Shown here: in pieces, positions 56,500-64,000 of the stretch
Position numbering within the stretch: position 1 is the first letter of the stretch
Layout: every line of letters begins with the position of its first letter
Assembly: GCA_947579665.1 (NCBI GenBank)
Contig: OX388343.1
Coordinates: 86,718,254 to 86,782,253 of the forward strand
Source of the DNA: Sympetrum striolatum
Taxonomy: Eukaryota > Arthropoda > Insecta > Odonata > Libellulidae
Direction: 5' to 3'
DNA length: 64,000 nt
The notes under the pieces: generated by a model
The model's database searches: none
Seen by the model: only the letters and a program-made list of their open reading frames with translations
What the model was told of the DNA's origin: nothing
Made by a program: the position numbers and the translations under genes

Positions 56500-57673
56500 G
56501 TCTGAGAAACTATTAGACCTCCCTTTAGTTGAACCTTGCCTACGTTAAAATAAATAAAAGTCGAAATTCTATGTAAGAAAAATCATTTATCCTTTAAGTG
56601 AACTGTGAAACAACGTCGTCAGCTTATTTTGAACATGAAATATTGTTTTAGATCGGAAATTTTGAGAATTGAGATGAAATAAGAGAATTTTAAACTTTAA
56701 TGATTGTAAACCTCCCGTTATCTTGAAGATCAAAGCGATTATTGAAACCGAGCTCAAACTTTTTCCCATATCATTCCCACATCTCGTTTTTTATCTTGGC
56801 CATCTAATATTTTCTTGAGATTTGAATATCTATTTTTTAAGAGTTCAATAAACCGTAGTTAACATGGTTTTAATCAATTTTATTTCCTCACTTATAATTT
56901 ACGGGCACTTTAGCTGTTCTACATAATAATTTCGAACATGGGTGCAGGTTCGCCTACAACTCAAGGAGCAGAAGTCACCAAACTCGTAAACATACGCATT
57001 ATTAAAAGGTGACTAACCGTAGATAATTAATTCGTTTCCATGCATCTATTGATATCCGATGAGTTAAATTGTAAGAAATTAAATACAAAGAAAAATCGCA
57101 CTTGCTTGCGATAAGTTTCGTAAAAAAATATTTTATACGGATTGTTATCCTTATCGTTGATCTTACATTTCGACTATAAATTATGAGAAATTTGATAAGA
57201 TTAAAGTTCTTTGTTTTTGATAACATATCCCATTGTACTAAGCTAAATTGAGAGATACAAGATTATGATCTGTACAAATAGGACGACTATATTTAATCCC
57301 ACTCCTATATTCCCTCTTGAGTTTCGATTGGCCATTCAGCAAGCCATACGTATGTAGCAGATAGTTGTGTAATTACAGTATTATTCTATGAAATAATAAG
57401 CTAACTTTCCCATCTCGTCTGACAGGAGAATGATTTGTGTTTTACGTCGTACTGATCTTTAGCAAACGAAGTCAACTTTTTACTGAGATCTGCGGAATTA
57501 GAGAATTTGTCATTTTGCCGTTTTGGATTTTCATTCTGCGCTTAATTACGTTTTCTGTATTTATTTCGACTATTATAGCGAAAACACAATATAATTTTAG
57601 TAAATATATTTCCTACTGCGTAACCATAATTTCAAAAGTAATCGTTCTTTAATCAATATTCTTCTTTGATATC
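56500..57673. other. AT-rich non-coding stretch
   Basis: Nothing that can be supported as a gene or a named repeat. Confidence 0.4.
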
Positions 57674-58689
57674 AGGGGAAGGTCCTCTAGTATGGGACAG
57701 CTAAGCCTTTTTTGCAAATTGCAAATTTGTTAAGGACTAATTATAACTAAATTTATACATATTTATACTAAAACTAACTTGAAAGTGTTACAAAAAGACC
57801 ATTTGAAGGAATTACGTCAAACTGGATCGATTCGATAGTTTTTTTTCATTTAAAAAAATCCTTACATTTTGCTTATTTGAAAAGTTGGAGGGTTGTATGG
57901 GAGACCTTGTATCGGTTATGGAATAAACCAGTCCCGCTCTTAATCAAATCTTGTACCATATAAAATGCAATAATACATGTTATAAACCATTATTATAAGT
58001 ATGATTATAATGAAAAAAATACAAATTTTTTAAACATTTAAATTTCTGCCTCATAGAGAAATTTAAATGGATTATGATAGCAATCTGTCATCACAAATGT
58101 TTCATTATTTGGGACACTTCGGTAAACCTGTGAGAAGTGTGCGGTGGAAGGCTCAGCATATGAATGTGGTAATATTTTGCAAAAGTTATTACTTCCAGCT
58201 CCTTATGGCTTACATTACCGTCCAGTATGTGAAGGGCATGTTCTTTTTTGGTTGGATTTACTCTTTCCACGAACAGATTAAGATAAACCACCTAATTTGT
58301 GCATTCCAATTTTGTCCCATATAACCCTCAATGCACCTGTCCCATACAACCGGACGGTCATGTAACGCAATTTTCATTCTCAAGGGGAAACTGCCAATCC
58401 GATTGGAAAGATTTATTCATATCTTACTAACAACTACTTTAGTTGCTACCAAGACAATCAAAAAATTTTTCTACTAAATTACAATGATGGTGAGATGGTC
58501 TAAAGTTATCTCCGTGCACGAAAATTTGGTGCAAAACCACTAAAACACTCGTTACAAGAGAACGCGTAATATATATCTGTGATTATGCATATGCCAATGC
58601 CGTAGTAGGGGCTGCCCCCGGTGTTGATTAGCCAAAATCCACCGCCTGTCCCATATAACATGCTGTCCCGTACTAGAGGACCTTCCCCT
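57674..58689. mobile_element. pogo-like DNA transposon, internally deleted
   Basis: Ends AGGGGAAGGTCCTCTAGTAT (57674) and the near inverse TACTAGAGGACCTTCCCCT (to 58689). The phrase CCCATATAACATGCTGTCCC and similar TGTCCCATA units recur near both ends. About 1 kb, with a transposase remnant on the - strand. Confidence 0.88.
58091..58291 (-). pseudogene. pogo-type transposase fragment
   Basis: It reads HILDGNVSHKELEVITFAKY and HIHMLSLPPHTSHRF. This is the second-Asp motif region (DG/DNxxSH) and the LPPHTSH motif of pogo/Tigger DDE transposases. Only this 66-codon part stays open; the rest is missing or decayed. Confidence 0.85.
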
Positions 58690-59438
58690 AACTTGAACTC
58701 TCAAAGTATTAGTTTAATAGCACAGATTGGAGTACATAAATTAATATTAACTGAGAATTTAATGAAATTTTTTCGAATCAATAATCTTTAGAGATTGAAG
58801 GTAGTTCGATCAAACGACCACGGTATTTCCTGATGATGTTGGAGATAACAGAGTAAGTGGTGCAACTTCTTTTATTCCTTTTATTTTATTTTCGTTGGCA
58901 TTCCCATCCGCTAGAATTTCAATTTTATTAAAAGTTAGCCTACGGAGATTTGTGATAAATTCACTATTTTATAGCAGTTGGAGAAGATCGCAAATATCTT
59001 TCATTGTCTTTAAATTTGAACTTAAATGACGATATTTCAAAAATTTTCAAGGTGAGTGGGTTGCTTCACTTATCCATACTCCCTTTAGTACCTGAGTTTA
59101 AAAGTGTTTCCGTCGATGTAAGCCTTGAAGTTTTGGCAAGGACAGGATGGTAACGACTTTTTGTAAGCTTTTACGAGGTATGGCAAAGAATTTGCATGAG
59201 TGGTATCTTCAGTACATGCTACTTCTATTATCAGATCTCCAACATATTATTTTGTCATTCATTAGCCCAGGAAAATAACTGAAGCTAATCGAAAATTAGT
59301 TTAAAAATCAACTAAATGACCAAGGTAATTATTTTTTAAATTTAATCTTGCTCATAAATTATTTTTAAGTTTAAATTATGAATTAATCAAAGGAACGAAA
59401 CTAATTCACAAGAAGTTAAAACTGAAACATTGAGCACG
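58690..59438. other. non-coding stretch
   Basis: Nothing that can be supported. Confidence 0.4.
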
Positions 59439-59843
59439 ATGAGGTCCGAGCATGGATCATGGTTATCTACAAGGATTATGGCTCTTTCTGCTTTCACAAG
59501 TATGGGTAATATCTGCAACCAACTACTGATGTTGAATCTTATGAATGATGACACTCAAGCTAGTCAGTGTCATGAAACATTAGGGGCTCAAGCATATCGT
59601 TCTTTTACTCGTCTGCCGCAAACCTTTTTGTTGAAATACTTCAGTGAAAAATCTTTGTATTTTCCATGGAAAATTTCTTCCACAGATGTCGCTTTAGGTG
59701 CAACTTCGGAAAAGGGTCCACGCTTCACCCTGAGGCAATTCCAACTCTTTCATCGAGCTACATTGATAAGAATATATAAGCAAGTAGATTTATACTGCAT
59801 AATTTTCTATCTACCTTTATCGATTGCTAGAGCATCAGTATAA
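59439..59843 (+). CDS. hypothetical ORF, 134 codons, unrecognised
   Basis: An uninterrupted ATG-started frame, the longest in the last 10 kb and less AT-rich than its flanks. It has no signal peptide, no clear membrane segment and no motif I know. It may be a lineage-specific gene, an exon, a transposon remnant or chance. Confidence 0.22.
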   Translation: MRSEHGSWLSTRIMALSAFTSMGNICNQLLMLNLMNDDTQASQCHETLGAQAYRSFTRLPQTFLLKYFSEKSLYFPWKISSTDVALGATSEKGPRFTLRQFQLFHRATLIRIYKQVDLYCIIFYLPLSIARASV

Positions 59844-62800
59844 TCGGGCGAAGATAGCTAGACCCTATCTCAAAAAAAATCCGGTAACTAGTTCTTGATC
59901 AATGACGGGCAAATTTCGACCGAAAATTTTAAAGAGTTATAATTTTCCGAAATATTTTATTTAAATTTCTGTTTAACGCATCAATACGTCATAAAAATAA
60001 ATTAAGTAGAAAAATCTTTCCTTATAATTCCTTAGCCAGGGATTTTTAAAGCATCTTAAAAACGAAAATGAATTAATTGGCTTGCATTCGTCACGAAAAA
60101 TCCGAACATTCATTGATGTAACCTCCCAAACCCAAGAACGATATAACTCTCAGAAAATTATGGTTATACGAAATTGGATATGAGTGACGTAGATATAATG
60201 GAAGTTGAAGACAGAACCACAGATGGACAAGGGATTTTGATGGTTTTGAGGTTGAACTTTCATATTTTACTCTCAAAACCTTAATACGGAAGCTGTTCTT
60301 TTTTTCTTCGATTTTCCAAAGATCTATCGAAGAGAAATGTATCATTATTGCTTTCTTGTGTGGTGACGTCAGATGAGGTGATCGGAGCTTAGATGGATCT
60401 CGGAGTGTGTGAATGATTTTCCTCTTTTAATTTCATTAAATCTTAATTTTTATCTTGGTAAATTAGAGGCTATATTCATGAGTAATCATATTTTAGTCGT
60501 TCTACTTAGATAAATATTTACTGCGCTTGCTCTAACAATATTTTAAGCTATTTAATTTTTGTCTGAAGGCGAAAGAGAAGAAAAGAATGTTCCCTACTAT
60601 ATTTATGATTAAGAGAGGACTTGTTCGAAAAATTTCGTTCAGCCAGCATTTTGGATAATCGCTGTAAATTAGAATAGTGTTTTAATTCTAATGACTGCTA
60701 GAGCGTTTTCCTTGAAAGACGAAGATGACAAGGAAATGAACGATTCTGTTGTGCAAGCTATGACATTAGTGAAGGCGGGAGCCAAAGGTGCATGACGATG
60801 TGTGTTCAGTAAACATAGCATCTGCAGTAAACAGCTTTTGAACACACCGTCGCAGAATAACGAGAAACTTTTCCTTTTGATCATTCGGATTACGAGAGTG
60901 TCGAGTTTGTCCCAACCATGCATTTAAATGTAATATCAATAAATACTTTCATATTTTTATCGATCATAATTGTAGTGAGGGAATTTTATAATAGCCTAAA
61001 GAGAAGGCAAAGGAGGTAGGCGTTGTAAATTGATGCAAGAGGTGTCAATTATGTTCTGTTTCATCTTTCCCATTCATTTCCAAACGAAAGGCAATATTTA
61101 TGCGCTTTGCCCCATTTATTCATTCTCCTGTTTAAGGTTTTATGAATGATATCTTGATTGAACGCTACTAAAGTCACTAAAGCTGGTTTAATGATACTAT
61201 TACGCAGTTGGTAGTATTTCTTCGTAAGAAAATTTAGTTAATATCTCATAAATCTTGGATTGGGTTACACTATATTTAAGGATCCCTGGCTTTATATAGT
61301 CTTTAAAAAATATCTTTCTTTTGTCATGGTAAGAAATGGTTATGATCAGTGTCATAAATGACCGATGACTACTTTTTGAACCGAAACCAATGTATTCATT
61401 TACGTAATGCAGGTTAAGAATAATCTCTAATTCAATGAAAACATTAACACCTAAATGAACCTAAGAAAGTGATACATAATAATTAGACAGTTTTTCATTT
61501 GCATATATTTCTTACAAGTCAGCAGTATATATTCAGTAGAGTGACAAATGAAAATGTTTAAGATGCTGTAGAATAAATTGGCTTCAGTATGTATTCTAAT
61601 TCTTCCCTTATCCATGGTGATCGAGTTGAAGACTGCTCTATTAAACCCTACGTAGGCATAGATGGACCATACACCTCTTGCTGGTGCTTTAGATTTTACC
61701 CATAAAATTAGAGGTAATTTAGTTACTAGTCCTTGGGAAAGCTGCGCCTTCTGTATCCAAGACTTTTCTGATCAGATAGACAGTCCGTCTTATCATCGTA
61801 AATATTTCATTAATCAAATTTTTGTAATCCGCTTGCACCGTTACGCTCAGCAAGAGCTGAAATACTTCGACAATCACATCGAATTTTCAATCAAAAAAAT
61901 TCGGCCGAAAAATCTTGAGTAAAAGGAGGCCTTGAAGGATAGATATCTGATTTTTTATCCAAGGAGAGTGGGGTGAAGAAAAGAGAAAATGTCACGAAAG
62001 ATCATTCTCTTCTTGTGATGGAAGGGTGAAAGTAGGCAAATAATTGAAGAAAATAATAGGTGAATTCCATTCCGCCAATCATGGAGCGAAAACTCAGCAT
62101 TTGAAATACTTGAGAACCAGCTTAGAATGATGGGGGAAGTGATTCACTGTGAAGGAGAAAATTGTTACAGGAAGAGTAACTTGTTTTTTTAATCCAGTGA
62201 GTCGTCCTTATTTTCACTTGCAAGAATGACTCCAAGAAATTCCTTCCTGATTTTGTTGCCTTTTTTTATTATTACTGAACCATAAACAGTGTATTCATCA
62301 ACCGGTGTTGCATCAAACACTTTTTCATTATCTGAAAGATGTAATTCTAGTAGTGTCGTTTAAAACATTTACTGAGTTTATTGTCATAGTATCGCAATCC
62401 ATTCGATACCGTTGCGCCTGGAAAGTTTTATCATCCGAACCCTCTTGTATCAAATTTCAGTCAACAGCGGTTCGTAATTTGAATTCCTAAGTCATTTAAA
62501 AAGAAGCATTTCAGATAAAATCTTTCAGTATCATTTCAGTATATTCGCTAAATTTTTCGTTAATTCTTGGAGAAAATAGAGACGTATTATTGTGCCACCT
62601 TCAGATAATGGGGTGAAATGCCAAGCTTCATGAAAGAAATTAAACTATAGTGATTATTTAATTCATAAACTACGCTTTGGATAGATGAGAAGAACTCTTA
62701 TATTCATGCAGATTTTGTCAGTTTAGTTTGCTACTATTCTATCAAAGGATCAAATAAATTTAGATATTTTATGTTCCATCTGCAACTCTCAGCTAGATCT

Positions 62801-62973
62801 TTGATACAATGTTAATTGGTTCACTTTGTTGTCTATGGTTTTGTTTTGCCCTTACGCAAGTTAGGCTTTAGGATAATTCTACGAGAATTTGCAAGAGACT
62901 GGCTTTATTTAGGGTTAACTGTAATTTAGGAAATTAGGTCAAGGTATTCGCACGAAATGGCGTGCAGCCAGGA
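59844..62973. other. non-coding stretch
   Basis: No supported gene. Short open frames (for example 61662-61922 +) lack recognisable content. Confidence 0.4.
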
Positions 62974-63201
62974 TAAATCCCAAGGAAGAATAGGCTTGAA
63001 AAAAGTCCGACGGGACCGGGAATCGAGCCCGGGTCTCCCGATTGCCGGTCAGGTGCTCTGTCCGTTGAGCTATCCCGCCGGAACATTCTCTCAAGCTATT
63101 CGGGAGACTATGTGGGCAAAGGAGTTAGCGATTTCGTCCGCATGGCGGCATCTTTCGCAGTCATGGCCACCAGCCACACATAGCCACTTCCTTGGGATTT
63201 A
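62974..63201. repeat. 15-bp perfect inverted repeat framing a tRNA-like sequence
   Basis: TAAATCCCAAGGAAG (62974-62988) and its exact inverse CTTCCTTGGGATTTA (63187-63201) enclose a well-folded tRNA-like sequence on the - strand. The layout is the same as at 56015-56162, though arm sequence and spacing differ. Confidence 0.85.
63009..63079 (-). tRNA. tRNA-like sequence with complete cloverleaf, anticodon position GGC
   Basis: A 71-base sequence on the - strand folds as follows: acceptor GGCGGGA with TCCCGTC (one G-T pair), D-stem GCTC/GAGC, anticodon stem CCTGA/TCGGG with loop CCGGCAA, and T-stem CCGGG/CCCGG with loop CTCGATT. The anticodon slot reads GGC (Ala type). Position 33 is C instead of the universal T, and the variable loop is one base short, so a tRNA-derived repeat is more likely than a working gene. 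Confidence 0.5.
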
Positions 63202-64000
63202 ACTGTAATTACTGATCTTTCGTCTCAATACGTAGTCATGGATCTATGTTTCATCTACAGTCGCGAATCTACGCCAAAAGGTTGACTGAAGTACGGTTTT
63301 AGCTCACACATAGCTAATTTCTGTGTTGAAGAAATCAGAGTGTACTTTCACGTGCATTTATGATCGAAATTGAGCAATTTCGGCACCATCTGTGATTGAC
63401 TGATTCCTTTGTGGCTGACTAAATCCTTAGAGATGTCTACGGATCACAAACCTTCGTTAGGCGATCTCTCGTAATTATGCCATGAATTGAATTCACTATA
63501 TCCAATTCGGTGACCTTAAATTGACGGCCGGAGAGTGGTTAATATAAAATTGAATTCTAATTTAACTCAACTTTGTGCGTCTAACGATAAATGCCCTTCG
63601 CTGCTGGAGCAGGTTGCGCTTAGACTTAGACGCCCTAACTTAGGTACTTCACTAGAATTAGCAAACAAACACTGCATATTTATAAGCTCATAGAATCGAA
63701 TGTCTAGCTTCTTTTTACAAAGTAAATTTCCTGCCCTTTCTAGGTTACTTGAGTGATGTCGCTTTCATCTCTATTACTGTATTTAATTGGGTGAAAGTTA
63801 ATAACGTGCCATTAATCCTTTCTATGCATGCTGAATGCAATTTGCAGAGAAATATTCCCTAGCTCTGACCCCAATATAAGTATAAAAAATGGAATTTTCA
63901 CTGATTACTAATCATTAACACATTTTTAAGAAAAAAAATGTCCCTTCCGTATTTATAAAGGAGGAAAAGTAGGTGCTCTTTAAGTGAGAGTAAATTCAAA
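63202..64000. other. non-coding stretch to window end
   Basis: Nothing that can be supported. Confidence 0.4.

Noticed and set aside
63009..63079. Functional tRNA-Ala(GGC) gene
   Set aside because: C instead of T at position 33, a short variable loop, and a related degraded copy at 56047-56116 point to a tRNA-derived repeat.

Overview
The window is AT-rich, intron-rich nuclear DNA from an insect, probably not a dipteran. Two conserved RNA-biology genes lie on the + strand: the 3' part of staufen (1-6201) and a complete Argonaute-1 gene (coding span 17878-37876). A mitochondrial ribosomal protein gene, mRpL53, lies on the - strand (16599-17542). The species is not determined. The evidence for an insect is the protein wording of AGO1 (N-terminal MYPVGQ, the VSSLSGQ and TKQQAMPNQ wording in the linker, C-terminal MYFA), the staufen dsRBD5 and the very mixed transposon load.

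Layout. 1-6201: seven staufen exons covering half of dsRBD4, all of dsRBD5 and the C-terminus. 6202-15400: non-coding DNA with a pogo/Tigger-type MITE (6973-7540), foldback elements and a near-perfect 80-bp-arm hairpin (13321-13520). 15392-15747: an orphan promoter and 5' exon. 16355-17542 (-): mRpL53 followed at once by an unreported-length 58-codon ORF for a single-pass membrane peptide, probably on the same mRNA. 17543-17877: a compact head-to-head promoter between mRpL53 and AGO1. 17878-37876: AGO1 in 18 coding exons (925 codons), plus a candidate alternative first exon (17192-17291), a candidate cassette exon (18867-18929) and an alternative donor (26724 or 26745). AGO1 introns hold several DNA transposons, SINEs and a 2.5-kb nest of inverted and direct repeats. 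37877-64000: AGO1 3' UTR, then gene-poor DNA with a hAT-like MITE, a broken RTE-type LINE, a second pogo-like element with transposase remnants, and tRNA-derived repeats, two of which sit between perfect inverted repeats.

Together, AGO1 is the microRNA-guided slicer/silencing protein and Staufen is a dsRNA-binding mRNA localisation and decay factor. They are neighbours on one strand, but nothing in the sequence shows co-regulation. mRpL53 belongs to the mitochondrial ribosome and shares a promoter region with AGO1. The points most worth checking are: the Asp in place of Glu at the AGO1 glutamate-finger position, the antisense alternative AGO1 start inside mRpL53, the bicistronic membrane peptide, the intronic giant foldback, and the tRNA-like sequences framed by inverted repeats.
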